From Caballeronia udeis (lineage in GTDB: Bacteria > Pseudomonadota > Gammaproteobacteria > Burkholderiales > Burkholderiaceae): a DNA stretch of 64,000 nucleotides. Below the pieces are notes generated by a model. It saw only the letters and a list, made by a program, of their open reading frames with translations. It was not told the origin of the DNA and did no database searches. Where the stretch lies: the NCBI RefSeq assembly GCF_001544555.2, contig NZ_FCOK02000041.1:1-64000 (forward strand). The letters run 5' to 3'. The translations under genes were made by a program, and so were the position numbers. Position 1 is the stretch's first letter. The number at the start of each line of letters is the position of its first letter. Shown here piece after piece: positions 44,312 through 53,659 of the stretch.

Positions 44312-47300
44312 TGCGTGTCTCCATTAGCCGATGTCGCGGCAGCAGTTTGTCTGGATCCGGCCGGCGCCACGGGCACCGCCGTTCTGGCCGCCGCGGCTGC
44401 AACGTCCGCTACCGATGAAGGCAGTTGCAAACCGCGCAGGCTCTGACGCTGTGGCTGATCTCCGCTGTTGCCACTGCTGCTGCCGCCACCGGCGCCGGCC
44501 GCCTGCGCCGAACTGATGATCCGCATGCTCACCGAGATCGACACGCTGCCCTGGGTCCAGGTGAGATCGAAGGTGCCGTCAGGACGGCGCTTGCGTTGTG
44601 CCGCGTTGATCAGCTTCTCGAGGCCGTAGCGGCCCGGCTCGTTGACCAATTCCACCGTGCGGCCGTCGAACGTGGTTGCGCTCAAATGCGCGCCGGGCGT
44701 TCCCTGCGGATTCGGCCACACGAAGTTGGTCCACTGCGGCGGCGTGTTGCGATAGCGCAATTGCTGGCCATCGATCTCGAAGGTGAATTCGGTCGTACCG
44801 GAGCTCGGCTGAGGCAGGATCTGGAACACCGTCTGCGGTTCCGCCGAGCCCGCGCCGCCGGCGCCGACTCCGCTCGATGCGCCGCCCGCAAGCGGTGCGA
44901 CCCAGCTTGCAAATCCATTCGTGAATCCAGGCGTCAGCGCGAGACCCATGTCACCCCACGTTCGCGCGCTCAGTGCATCGCCGCGACGTACCGCGAGCGG
45001 TCCGAGGGTCGTCCCCACGAACTTCGCGATCGAGCCGTCCGGCCCGAACACTTGCGCGATTTCGCCGGCTCCTGCCTCCACCTTGCCGTTTGCCGAGAAC
45101 GGATACTTGTCGGCGAGTGACGACTGGAACGTTTGATAAACCTGCGCGTTCCACACCTTGTTCACCTCGACGGAAGCCGGCTGGATGACCACCGCATAGG
45201 CCTGCATCAGCGGGCGCACGAGCAGCGGACGCAAGCCTCTGCGCTGCGACTCGGTGAGACCGTTGAGCATCTGTTCATCCACCAGTTTCAGTGAGTCAGA
45301 CAGTTCCGAGCCGCTGCCATCGAGTGTCTGCTGCATCAACTGGCGTGCACCCGGTCCCGGATCGCCCTGGTTCTTGAGGACGTTGAAGCGGGTTCGAACC
45401 TTCGAGAGCGAGTCCATGTAGTTCTGCAGCAGCGATCCGCTGTCATGCTTCACGACAATGCGTGCGAGCCCTGAGAACTCCTGCCCGACCGGACCCATCG
45501 GCAATTGCACAGGGCGACCATTGAGGTCGATGTTGGCGTTGATCGCACCGTTGGACGAGCGCGAGAACAGGTTCGTGATCCAGCTTTTCGCCCGTTCCAT
45601 GGCCCCGGCTTTCACGCGGTCGACCTGGACGGAGGCAAGCGATGGGTTGTCCCACGAAGTCTGCTCGTACGCGGTTTCCAGTACCTTGCGGATGGGCGAG
45701 TCCTGCGGATCGCCAAGCCGGTTCATCGAATCGACCGCTTGTCCGAAGCTGCCGAAACTTTGCACCACGACACCCTGCATGAAGCGGGTCCACTGCGCTG
45801 CGTACTCGGTCTTGTACATCGCGACGAGCGCCTTCTGGATCTGCTCCGGGCTGCCTTCGAGCGTCAGGTCGTCGTGCGCCGACACATTGAGCACCCAGTC
45901 CTTTGCCTGCAGTTCCTTGGTCGCAGCATCGCGGATCGCGGGCTGCACGTAATCGCTCCAAGCTTCACGGGTGAAGGTGCCGGGAATGGCATAGCTGCCT
46001 GCCACGAGGCCGTTGTTGTCTTCGCCCACGATGCGTGCAACGGTCATGGGCGCAAAACGGGTGGAGGCACGTGCCTTGATCTCTTCGTAGACACGTTCGC
46101 GAGCGGGCAAGCCGCGTACCACATGACGAAGGTTTTCACGCGTCTGGTCGACGAGTGCCAGATTCGAATCGATCATCGGCCAGTCGTCATCATTGACGCG
46201 CGACAGATAGAACGTGAGCATGCGCTCGGCGCTGCGGATCATCTCGTCGCGAGGCATGTTGCCGCGATTCTGCTCCAGCCAGCCACGCCAGAAACGTGCG
46301 ACCTGATCCGTCAAATGAGCGGTCTCCGCATGCCGCTTGTCGCTCAGCATCAGGTAGGTCTTGAGCGCGTTGTAGGCGTCTTCCACGTTGGACGGCGACG
46401 CATCGTTATAGAGGCCGCCATTATTGTTCGCCGCGGCCATTGCGTTGCGTGCACTCGCAGTGGACACCGCCATCGCACCGGATTCGGGCGGACGGGTCAT
46501 GGGCGACAGTTGCTCCGGATGTGCGTTGACGTCCTTCATGAACGAAGCAAGGTTCGCCGATACCGGCGCGAGCAACAGTTGCTTCACGCCAAAGTAATAC
46601 TCGGTGAGGAGATTCTGTTCGAGACGATCGCCCTGGTACAGCCCGAGCGAAACCGAGAGCGGCCGGTCACGCCGGAACTGGTCGAGCTGTTCGATGCGGT
46701 CTTCGAGAATATCCATGGCTTCGAGCCGCGACTGCAGGTCGTTTCGGTTCTGCTGCAGCTTGACCACTTTGTCGAGGTCGGCTGCGACATTCGACGCAAG
46801 CTGCTGGTTGCCGATTGTCGACCAGGTCCAACCGCCGAGCAACAGCGCCAAGACGGCGACGAAACCGAAGAACGCGGTGTAGCGTGTGCGGGTCTTGATC
46901 GGACTCGCAAACTGGCGCACGGTCTCGCGATCCGCGAAGATGACCTTGGAGAACAGGTCGCGCAGGAAAAAACCGTTCTTCGAATACGTGCTTTGCGCTT
47001 TGGGCAATCCCTCGCCTTCCAGTCCGAAGCGATGCGCAATACGTTGTATCGCCGCGCTGCTGGTCACGCCTTCCTGTAGCGCACTGGTGAAATAGAAACC
47101 GCGGAAAATAGGCTTGTGCTGGAATGGATTGTTTTCGAACAGGGTCGCGAGGAAGGTGCGCAGGGTCGGCTTGATAGCCGAGAATTCAAGCGGAAAGCTC
47201 AGTTGCCCGGGCGACAACTTCAGGCCGCGGTTCATCGATATCTGCGCGATGCTGATTTCTTTCAGGCCTTCATGCAGTTCATCGAAGCGGGTGTCGAAGA

Positions 47301-48201
47301 GGCCCACCACGTCGCGCTTTTCATCCGGCTCGTAGGGCAGGGTGGCGCCCCAGACGCGGTCGTATTCCTGTTTCTCGTTGCCGCTGAAAAATTCGGTGAA
47401 ACCGGTGATGAGGTCCGCCTTGGTGAACATCACGTAGACCGGCGCGAACACTTCCAGCTTTTCTGTCAGTTCCTGCACGCGCTGGCGCAGGTTCTTGGCC
47501 AGGTTGATCGCAAACTCGGGACGGTTGTTGGTAAGCTCGGCAATGCTTGCCGTCACGATGATTCCGTTGATCGGCGCCTTCGGCCGATAGTGCTTGAGCA
47601 GGCCGAGAAAACCGAGCCATTCGCTGCGGTCCTCTTCGTGAATGGAGTAGCGCCCGGCGGTATCGAGCAGGATGCCTTCAGTCGTGAAAAACCAGTCGCA
47701 GTTGCGCGTGCCCCCAATGCCGTGGACCACGGCATCGTTTTTGTCCGCGAACGGGAATTGCAGGCCCGAGTTCAACACGGCGCTGCTCTTGCCCGCAGCC
47801 GGGTTGCCGATCACGATGTACCACGGCAGTTCATAGAGCGCGGCGCCGCCCGAGGCCTGGCCGATTTTCGACGTCTTGATGGTTTTGACAGCCGCCGACA
47901 AGCGTGCGCGTAGCGTTTCCAGCTCGGCTCGCTTGCCCGGGTCCGCCGATGCATGCCCTCGGCCGGTTTCCGCTTGCTGTTCGAGCATGTCGCCCAGTTT
48001 CGCGTTGGCACGCCGCGTCTTGTGACGCTTCCAGGCCCACGAGAGCAACCACAAGAACACGGCCGCGCCGAAGATCGCGGCGGGCCAGGTCCAGTCGATC
48101 TGGAACAGGTCGGCGACCACGAAGAGGAATACGGCCAGCGTAATGGCGCCGACAATAGTCAGCGTGCCCGATCGAGTCAACAAGTTCAGGAAACGTCGCA
48201 T
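44308..48201 (-). CDS. tssM: T6SS inner-membrane protein TssM (IcmF)
   Basis: 1297 residues. Two N-terminal transmembrane helices (about residues 12-31 and 38-56) precede the cytoplasmic IcmF domain with Walker A GNPAAGKSSAVLNSG at 132-146 and GTRNCDWFFTTEGILLDTAG (Walker B region). A third helix lies near residue 440 (YTAFFGFVAVLALLLGGWTW). The long periplasmic part ends with VIDFELNGQ-type sequence (FEIDGQQLRYRNTPPQWTNF) and a low-complexity Gly/Ser/Ala tail. TssM spans the envelope, contacts TssJ and TssL, and forms the channel. Its stop codon overlaps tagF. Confidence 0.97.
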   Translation of the reverse strand: MRRFLNLLTRSGTLTIVGAITLAVFLFVVADLFQIDWTWPAAIFGAAVFLWLLSWAWKRHKTRRANAKLGDMLEQQAETGRGHASADPGKRAELETLRARLSAAVKTIKTSKIGQASGGAALYELPWYIVIGNPAAGKSSAVLNSGLQFPFADKNDAVVHGIGGTRNCDWFFTTEGILLDTAGRYSIHEEDRSEWLGFLGLLKHYRPKAPINGIIVTASIAELTNNRPEFAINLAKNLRQRVQELTEKLEVFAPVYVMFTKADLITGFTEFFSGNEKQEYDRVWGATLPYEPDEKRDVVGLFDTRFDELHEGLKEISIAQISMNRGLKLSPGQLSFPLEFSAIKPTLRTFLATLFENNPFQHKPIFRGFYFTSALQEGVTSSAAIQRIAHRFGLEGEGLPKAQSTYSKNGFFLRDLFSKVIFADRETVRQFASPIKTRTRYTAFFGFVAVLALLLGGWTWSTIGNQQLASNVAADLDKVVKLQQNRNDLQSRLEAMDILEDRIEQLDQFRRDRPLSVSLGLYQGDRLEQNLLTEYYFGVKQLLLAPVSANLASFMKDVNAHPEQLSPMTRPPESGAMAVSTASARNAMAAANNNGGLYNDASPSNVEDAYNALKTYLMLSDKRHAETAHLTDQVARFWRGWLEQNRGNMPRDEMIRSAERMLTFYLSRVNDDDWPMIDSNLALVDQTRENLRHVVRGLPARERVYEEIKARASTRFAPMTVARIVGEDNNGLVAGSYAIPGTFTREAWSDYVQPAIRDAATKELQAKDWVLNVSAHDDLTLEGSPEQIQKALVAMYKTEYAAQWTRFMQGVVVQSFGSFGQAVDSMNRLGDPQDSPIRKVLETAYEQTSWDNPSLASVQVDRVKAGAMERAKSWITNLFSRSSNGAINANIDLNGRPVQLPMGPVGQEFSGLARIVVKHDSGSLLQNYMDSLSKVRTRFNVLKNQGDPGPGARQLMQQTLDGSGSELSDSLKLVDEQMLNGLTESQRRGLRPLLVRPLMQAYAVVIQPASVEVNKVWNAQVYQTFQSSLADKYPFSANGKVEAGAGEIAQVFGPDGSIAKFVGTTLGPLAVRRGDALSARTWGDMGLALTPGFTNGFASWVAPLAGGASSGVGAGGAGSAEPQTVFQILPQPSSGTTEFTFEIDGQQLRYRNTPPQWTNFVWPNPQGTPGAHLSATTFDGRTVELVNEPGRYGLEKLINAAQRKRRPDGTFDLTWTQGSVSISVSMRIISSAQAAGAGGGSSSGNSGDQPQRQSLRGLQLPSSVADVAAAAARTAVPVAPAGSRQTAAATSANGDTQ

Positions 48202-48292
48202 AGTGCAGTCAGGTCTTTGAAATTTTCATGGCAACCGCGCGAATGGCGACGACGCAACAGCGAGCGCTGGAACAGGGAGTCCAGTGAAGCGT

Positions 48293-49138
48293 TCAATGCG
48301 CCTGCCCGATCTTGAAGCCAGGCTTGTGGTACTCGACATGGCCGAGATCCATCAATTTCCAGCGGCCGCCCCAGGTCAACCCGACCGATTCGGCAGTCTC
48401 GCCGTACAACTGATAACCCCGCATTGCCCAGGGATCCTTTTCGGAAATTACAATCTTCCCGTTTAGCAAGAACGCGTTATCTGCGGCAAGGCCATATTGG
48501 TGATAGCTTTGAAACGCCCCGGCATTCGTTATATTGCTCCCCATTTGCGCCAATCTATTCTGGCGCTCCGGGCTTCGATATCCTTCCAGTAGCGCCATTT
48601 CGTATCCATGTTGTTCGCGCATGACTTTGTACACGAGCAACAAACGCGTCCGAAAATCAGCATCCAGCAAATTCCAGTCGCGGCTTGCGTCTTTCAGGGC
48701 TGGCCGGACCTGCTCGACTTCACGTGTTGCAAACACATCGGGTGGTAAGGGTGGCGGCGGAACGAGTTGCTCGCCGTTAAGAAGCGCCGCGATTTTCTCG
48801 TCGGGAACGCGCAGGTCTTCGTCATATTGAAATAATTGACGCTTTCGCATTACCAGCGCGACTAATGGCGGCGCGACAAGAATACCCGCGGTAGACAAAA
48901 TCAGCAAGCGCTTGCCGACAACGATCCGATGTGCATCGATAACCGAGGAACGGGAAATTTTGACCGAATAAGCCAGCCGGTCTTTCGCAAAGGCCCGCCT
49001 GGCGGACAACCTAATACGCAGATTGTCAAACCATTGAAATAAAAGTCTGAATGCCGCCGATCGCAGTCCTGGTAAGAACAACAGCGCGGCTATTGCGACA
49101 GCAATCAGGAAATACGCGAAAATTGCAACTGCGATCAA
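48293..49138 (-). CDS. Membrane-anchored M15 peptidoglycan peptidase (TagX/TagY-like)
   Basis: About 281 residues; the first codon may be TTG at 49138, so the start is uncertain. Hydrophobic segments lie at residues 2-24 and about 76-98. The C-terminal half is a VanY/M15-type zinc peptidase: EGYRSPERQNRLAQMGSNIT, SYHQYGLAADN (S-x-H-x-x-G-x-A-x-D ligands) and GHVEYH near the end. M15 enzymes cut D-Ala-D-Ala, L-Ala-D-Glu or related cross-links. In T6SSs such enzymes (for example TagX in Acinetobacter) open the cell wall for assembly. It is the first gene of the arm with tssM, tagF and the OmpA-like gene. Confidence 0.85.
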   Translation of the reverse strand: MIAVAIFAYFLIAVAIAALLFLPGLRSAAFRLLFQWFDNLRIRLSARRAFAKDRLAYSVKISRSSVIDAHRIVVGKRLLILSTAGILVAPPLVALVMRKRQLFQYDEDLRVPDEKIAALLNGEQLVPPPPLPPDVFATREVEQVRPALKDASRDWNLLDADFRTRLLLVYKVMREQHGYEMALLEGYRSPERQNRLAQMGSNITNAGAFQSYHQYGLAADNAFLLNGKIVISEKDPWAMRGYQLYGETAESVGLTWGGRWKLMDLGHVEYHKPGFKIGQAH

Positions 49139-49272
49139 GATCTGCCCCGGGAATTTATGGTCATTGTATTTTGTATTGCTTGCTTTTAGAATCAGGCGTC
49201 CATTGAACCACCGGAGGCTGCTTACGGCGTATTATCCGGGTGAATTTAATCAAGTATCAACGAGACATTTTA

Positions 49273-50265
49273 ATGAGTGTGCCGGACCCGTCGAATTCCA
49301 AAGCGCCGCCTAGCCTCCTTTCCGGCAAGGAGAAGGGCGAGCACGCAAATGGCTCGCGAATTCTCGCCAGTCTTGAAGGCCGAGTGGAAAGTGGGCCAGT
49401 ACGCCCGCGGCGCTCTAAATCGGCCTATGCGCTACTCTCTCTTTTGATAGCAAGCGCGGCCGCATGGGGTGGCTGGCATTATCTCCATGATGCACGGACT
49501 GACTCACCGACCGGTTCGCCAATAAGCGCCCAGGCCGGCGCAAATGCAAATAAAACAATTACCGCGGCAGACGCATTCAGCCATCCGACGAGTGCGGCGG
49601 GTAATACCGCTGCAGCGCCGAAGCCTCCGAGCGGCGCGACAGTGCAGGTCGCCGGCGCTCAGGCGGCGGTGAATTCGCAGGCGGCCTCGATCGTCGCGGA
49701 CGACGATGACAACGCCGCGTCGAAGACAACAGGCCGGATTGCGAGCGCGCTCGAGAACGGTGCATCGGAGGAGGTCGCGGTGTCCGCTGCGGCACCGGCC
49801 AACAAGGTGGCGAACACGACGGACGCAGCCGGCAAGAAGGTCGCGAAATCCGAAAAGACGACTGGTGGCGCACGTGCCGACGCGAAGGCCGCCAGGAGAT
49901 CGTTGAGGCAGGACGTGCGCGAAGCGCGCGACAGCAAGACGTCCAGGCATGAGACGCTTGCCGCGCAGAGCAAAAAACATCCGTCCGCGCAAAATGCGGG
50001 CAAGCCGGACGATCAGGATGTGGACCTGCTTGCCGCGCTCGTCTCGCACACCAAACCCTACACGCCGCCCGCTACGGGGAAGCAGGATGCAGAGGCGACC
50101 CGGTCGTCCGTGAAGGCCGACGCGACGCTGGCCGCCCGCTTGAGAGAATGCGGCAAGGACAACTTCTTCACAGACGAGATTTGTCGCTGGCGTGTCTGCG
50201 ATGGACATTGGGGCAAGGACCTCGCTTGTCCAGCATCGTCGGAGACGAGTAACAGCCGTAACTAG
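49273..50265 (+). CDS. Unknown single-pass membrane protein with Cys-rich C-terminus
   Basis: About 330 residues from ATG 49273 (a GTG at 49240 is an alternative). Residues 1-50 are polar and probably cytoplasmic; a transmembrane helix follows near residue 52-70 (AYALLSLLIASAAAWGGWHY). Then come about 200 low-complexity residues rich in Ala, Lys, Asp, Ser and Thr. The last about 45 residues form a compact motif: LRECGKDNFFTDEICRWRVCDGHWGKDLAC, with four Cys (CX10CX4CX9C). I do not recognise the family. The gene is divergent from the M15 peptidase and tssM arm, so it may be a periplasmic T6SS accessory. The 3' end is close to an IS1182 remnant. Confidence 0.75.
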   Translation: MSVPDPSNSKAPPSLLSGKEKGEHANGSRILASLEGRVESGPVRPRRSKSAYALLSLLIASAAAWGGWHYLHDARTDSPTGSPISAQAGANANKTITAADAFSHPTSAAGNTAAAPKPPSGATVQVAGAQAAVNSQAASIVADDDDNAASKTTGRIASALENGASEEVAVSAAAPANKVANTTDAAGKKVAKSEKTTGGARADAKAARRSLRQDVREARDSKTSRHETLAAQSKKHPSAQNAGKPDDQDVDLLAALVSHTKPYTPPATGKQDAEATRSSVKADATLAARLRECGKDNFFTDEICRWRVCDGHWGKDLACPASSETSNSRN

Positions 50266-50344
50266 GGAGGAGTGGGTTGGGGTGCTCCAACCGATCGTTC
50301 GCAAGTCGAAAATTTACATCGTAATCCTTTGTATTTGACACCAT

Positions 50345-51155
50345 GTTGTAGATGAAGTCTGCCTTGTCGAATCGGCCACGGTATTTCGCACCTGGTGTTG
50401 TCGGCTTCGGGAGCATGACCGCAATCCCCGCATCGGCACACTCCTTGATCTGAGTCCCGGTGTAGTAGCCACGATCGGCGACTGCCCGCAGTCTGGTCTT
50501 ACCCATCGCGTCGCGTGCAGCTTTTGCCATGGGGCTAAGCTGCGCCCGGTCACTGCCAGAGTTTGTAACCTCGTGAGCCACAATGAGGTGGTGTTTGGCG
50601 TCAACGGCCACCCGCACGTTGTAGCCCACCATTCCCGAGCGTTTGCCGCTCGTCGCCATGGAGCGCGCGTCGGGATCAGTCAGCGAGAGTTGGCCGTCAG
50701 GCTCCGTCTTGAGTTGCTCCTTGATCTGCTCAAGGTTTCGCGTCTGCTCGCGCAAGCGCGCGATCTTGTCTTGCAATCGAGTCGTCTTCGCTTCCAGCTC
50801 AGCAGGTTGCGTACGATCGGCCGTCTCCAGCGCGTTCAGATCCCGCTGGATGCTCTCCTCGATCTGCTTCTGGCGCTTGTCGACCTTACCCTCGGTGAAG
50901 TTGCGATCGCGCGTATTGACCGCCTTGAACTTGCTGCCGTCTATGGGGACCAGCGCCTGTGAGAACAGCTTTAGCTCACGGCACAGAAGGACGAAGCGGC
51001 GACACACGTTGCGAATGCCGACGCCGTTTTCACGACGAAAGTCAGCTATGGTCTTGAAGTCCGGTGCCAGGCGACCCGTGAGCCACATCAACTCAACATT
51101 GCGTTGGCATTCACGTTCCAGGTGGCGATTTTCATCAATGACGTAATACGTTGAC
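50345..51155 (-). pseudogene. IS1182 family transposase remnant, truncated at both ends
   Basis: Reading leftward from about 51155: LERECQRNVELMWLTGRLAP, DFKTIADFRRENGVGIRNVC and VPIDGSKFKAVNTRDRNFTE, then SGMVGYNVRVAVDAKHHLIV and RAVADRGYYTGTQIKECADA, ending at ADFIYN near 50345. These are classic IS1182/transposase DDE_Tnp_1 blocks. The N-terminal 70-100 residues are missing, and the C-terminal third (CxxC zinc region and last catalytic part) is replaced by unrelated sequence. The frame is otherwise open, so truncation rather than decay inactivated it. It borders the T6SS region and the second catabolic island. Confidence 0.85.
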
Positions 51156-51795
51156 TATAAGTAGATATGTTGCTTGGTTCAGTGAGTGATATACGTATTG
51201 ATATACGATTTCACGTGTGGCGCCAATACTCAGAGCTCACACGCCACGCCAGCCCTGCGTCGTAGGCTAGCCGTGGCGTCCTGAGCAGAATCACGGAGGT
51301 TCTTCCCGGACCTATAGTCATCGGCCGGACTCGGTAGTTGGTAATCATCTCATTCCGCTTCGCCAAGAAATTGCGCCATGTTACTCCGATAGCGGTTCTG
51401 AAATATGACGGCGCGAATTGGCGGCGCCACGAGCCTTGCGGGACGGAGACATAGCTTGACGCTGCGCCCCACCCGCAATGAATGATCCGGGAAACATCAA
51501 TCGAGTGGCTAGTTGTCCGACGAAACGACCTGAGTCGCAGTCAATCGAAGGGTGCCTTATGGATGCCGAGCGGACATCAAAGTGCCGGAACGCACGGAAA
51601 AACTAGAATGATGGCCCGGCTCGTATCGAAGAATGCAATCGTGCGGTTGTTCAGCCGCACTAACCCTCCGGCTGGATCAACCTGCAATTTTACCCGGACC
51701 GCGTGCAAATCAGGTCTGACATTGCTGTTCGCGATCAGCCAGTTGCCTTACGAGACAATGGCGTTGCTTCAGCGGAAGCCTGCGCGGCGAACGGA
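51156..51795. other. Gene-free junction between the T6SS and the second catabolic island
   Basis: No intact gene. A plus-strand frame near 51672-51780 reads WINLQFYPDRVQIRSDIAVR and VALRDNGVAS, faintly like the end of a LysR effector domain, but it has no start or stop context. Otherwise nothing recognised. Confidence 0.4.
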
Positions 51796-52656
51796 TTAGC
51801 TGACTGCCTTCTCCACCTTGTTTCGCAAAGTACCAATTTTCTCGATCTGGACCTCGCAGATGTCGCCAGCTTTCATAAAAATCGGTGGCGTGCGGGAGAA
51901 GCCCACACCAGATGGTGTGCCAGTGGCAATGACATCGCCCGGTTTTAACGGTATGAGTGCCGACGCATAAGCGATGATTTGCGCGACATCGAAGATCAGG
52001 TGACGGGTATTGCTGTTCTGAAGGGTCTTGCCATTGAGCAAAAGCTTGATGTCAAGGCAACTCGGATCGGGGATCTCGTCTGCCGTGACCAGCCACGGAC
52101 CGAGCCCGCCGGTTTGCCAGAAATTCTTGCCTGAGGTGACCTGGCTCGAATGATATTGCCAGTCGCGCACACTGCCGTCGTTGAAGCAGGTATATCCGGC
52201 GACATGGCTCAATGCGTCGGCTTCATCGATATAACGCCCACCTTTTCCGATGACCACGGCCAGTTCTGCTTCGTAGTCGAATTCGTCCGATACCTTGGGT
52301 ATCTGCAGAGGCTGGTCATGCGCGACCAGCGATTCCGGAAAACGGGGAAACAGCGATGGGTGCTTCGGTTTCGGGCGCGCGATGCCGGCATCCTGGACCT
52401 CTTTCAAATGGTCCGCATAGTTGACGCCGACACAATAGAAATGGGCAGGGTCAGGGATAAGCGGCAGGAAGACCACATCGCCGAGAGCGTGGTCGGGTTG
52501 TGCCCCCTCAAGTTCAGCCGCCGCCGCGAGCTTCCCGGCCTCGAGCAATTGGCGCAAGCTGTTCACACCGAGCCGCCTGCCGATGTCGACGACACCGTCA
52601 TCAACGAGCGCCCCTAGACGGGCAGCGCCTTCGAACTCGTAAGACAGAAATTTCAT
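51796..52656 (-). CDS. Fumarylacetoacetate hydrolase (FAH) family protein 1
   Basis: 286 residues; ATG 52656 preceded by GGAGATAAC. Fold markers are FYCVGVNYADHLKEVQDAGI, FDYEAELAVVIGKGGRYIDE (Glu pair that binds Mg2+), CFNDGSVRDWQ (third acidic ligand) and the end pattern GDVIATGTPSGVGFSRTPPIFMKAGD. Members hydrolyse acylpyruvates, decarboxylate or hydrate 2-keto-4-pentenoate-type acids, mostly in aromatic ring catabolism. It follows the FMN reductase by 110 bases on the minus strand and belongs to the unit controlled by dyad T1. Confidence 0.92.
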   Translation of the reverse strand: MKFLSYEFEGAARLGALVDDGVVDIGRRLGVNSLRQLLEAGKLAAAAELEGAQPDHALGDVVFLPLIPDPAHFYCVGVNYADHLKEVQDAGIARPKPKHPSLFPRFPESLVAHDQPLQIPKVSDEFDYEAELAVVIGKGGRYIDEADALSHVAGYTCFNDGSVRDWQYHSSQVTSGKNFWQTGGLGPWLVTADEIPDPSCLDIKLLLNGKTLQNSNTRHLIFDVAQIIAYASALIPLKPGDVIATGTPSGVGFSRTPPIFMKAGDICEVQIEKIGTLRNKVEKAVS

Positions 52657-52766
52657 GTTATCTCCATTGGGTCGATTGAGGCGACGACTTTGCCGGGGCT
52701 ATCCCGAACGTTTGCCATAGATACCGATACGCAAGCACGGTGAAGGAATAGCTGTTACGGGACGGC

Positions 52767-53342
52767 TCAGCCTTCTCGATCGGAGACTGTTGTCTTGCCG
52801 GCGATATCGCGGAGCAGATCATTTAATCCGTCGGAAAGAAATCGTGTGGTTTCCTGATCAACGACTCGGCCGTCCCGTATTTTTTCATGCGCCATACCGA
52901 TGACGATCTGCGGACGCAATACGAGTAAGGCAGCGTTGGAGAGCAGCGTTTCGTTGAGTTGCGCCTGTGCTCTCACACCTCCCGTGAAGGCCGGCGATGC
53001 CGAGAGCGTCAGCACAACTTTCCCCTTCAGCTTTGATTTTCCGTAGGGTCTGGACGCCCAGTCCAGCGCGTTCTTCAGAACACCGGACATGCCGTAGTTG
53101 TATTCCGGCGTGACGATCACCAGACCTGCCGCGCGTTCGATTGCCTGCCGCAGGGCAGTCACCGACTCGGGAGGCGATCCGTTATCGAGATCCTGGTTGT
53201 ACAAGGGCACAGAGTCGAGCGGAAAAATTTCGAGTGTCGCGCGGCTCTCAGCGGCACCGACGATGTTCTGCAGGATCGCCGTGCAGTGCGAGGCCTTACG
53301 CAAACTTCCTGAGATTCCAAGTAAAACGGGTCGATCAGACAT
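52767..53342 (-). CDS. NAD(P)H-dependent FMN reductase (flavodoxin-like)
   Basis: 191 residues. The FMN-binding loop GISGSLRKASHCTAIL lies at residues 9-24 and the second flavin motif TPEYNYGMSGVLKNALDW near residue 80. A final SxAFTGGVRAQAQL-type stretch (ASPAFTGGVRAQAQLNETLL) is typical of the NADPH_dep_FMN_red family. Such enzymes reduce FMN (or quinones) and may supply reduced flavin to a two-component monooxygenase or protect from quinone intermediates. It heads the minus-strand unit with FAH protein 1, behind operator T1. Confidence 0.92.
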   Translation of the reverse strand: MSDRPVLLGISGSLRKASHCTAILQNIVGAAESRATLEIFPLDSVPLYNQDLDNGSPPESVTALRQAIERAAGLVIVTPEYNYGMSGVLKNALDWASRPYGKSKLKGKVVLTLSASPAFTGGVRAQAQLNETLLSNAALLVLRPQIVIGMAHEKIRDGRVVDQETTRFLSDGLNDLLRDIAGKTTVSDREG

Positions 53343-53390
53343 TCCAAGTTCTCCAGTTCTGTTGTCAGCGAATCGTGCAGTCGCCAGTTT

Positions 53391-53415
53391 ATTCCCAAAA
53401 TAAGGAATATTTCAA
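53391..53415 (-). promoter_or_regulatory. Operator T1 with -35-like box, for the FMN reductase-FAH unit
   Basis: Dyad ATTCCCAAAATAAGGAAT at 53391-53408. On the minus strand a TTGAAA box (53415-53410) lies one base upstream of it. The FMN reductase start is 49 bases further. It shares the eight-base spacer and half-sites with T2, T3 and T4. Confidence 0.7.
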
Positions 53416-53513
53416 CTGAAATCCAGAGGCTTCCGTGGAAGCCGCATTTCTCTTCGCCGTCGAGGCTGTTGTTCCGTGAGGCAGGACAGTTAGCGAAGGA
53501 GGTGAGTACCGTC

Positions 53514-53543
53514 TTGACATATTCCCAATGTGGGGAATATATT
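53514..53543 (+). promoter_or_regulatory. Promoter with embedded operator T2, for the CocE operon
   Basis: TTGACA at 53514-53519, then the dyad ATTCCCAATGTGGGGAAT at 53521-53538, overlapping a -10-like TATATT at 53538-53543 (18-base spacer). A bound repressor would sit between the two promoter boxes. Confidence 0.8.
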
Positions 53544-53659
53544 GTACGAAAGCAAGGGCGATTGGTGTCGTCCACGGTCCGGGCGGGCTACGTGTTCCGG
53601 GCTGTTCAGAACAGCGACCGATGAAGGCATCGGTCCAGTGCAAAGAAGTGGAGATAAGG

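Noticed and set aside
43223..44446. 407-codon open frame antisense to tagF
   Set aside because: Overlaps tagF and the start of the OmpA-like gene entirely; composition is Arg-rich as in shadow frames.
45505..47079. 524-codon open frame antisense to tssM
   Set aside because: It lies wholly within tssM on the opposite strand; the sequence has no domain and is explained by GC-rich codon bias.
50168..50344. Extension of the IS1182 frame to 50168
   Set aside because: Similarity to IS1182 transposases ends near 50345; the rest is antisense to the end of the upstream gene.
51672..51780. LysR-like C-terminal stretch
   Set aside because: Similarity is faint and lacks start, stop and helix-turn-helix; not annotated as a gene.
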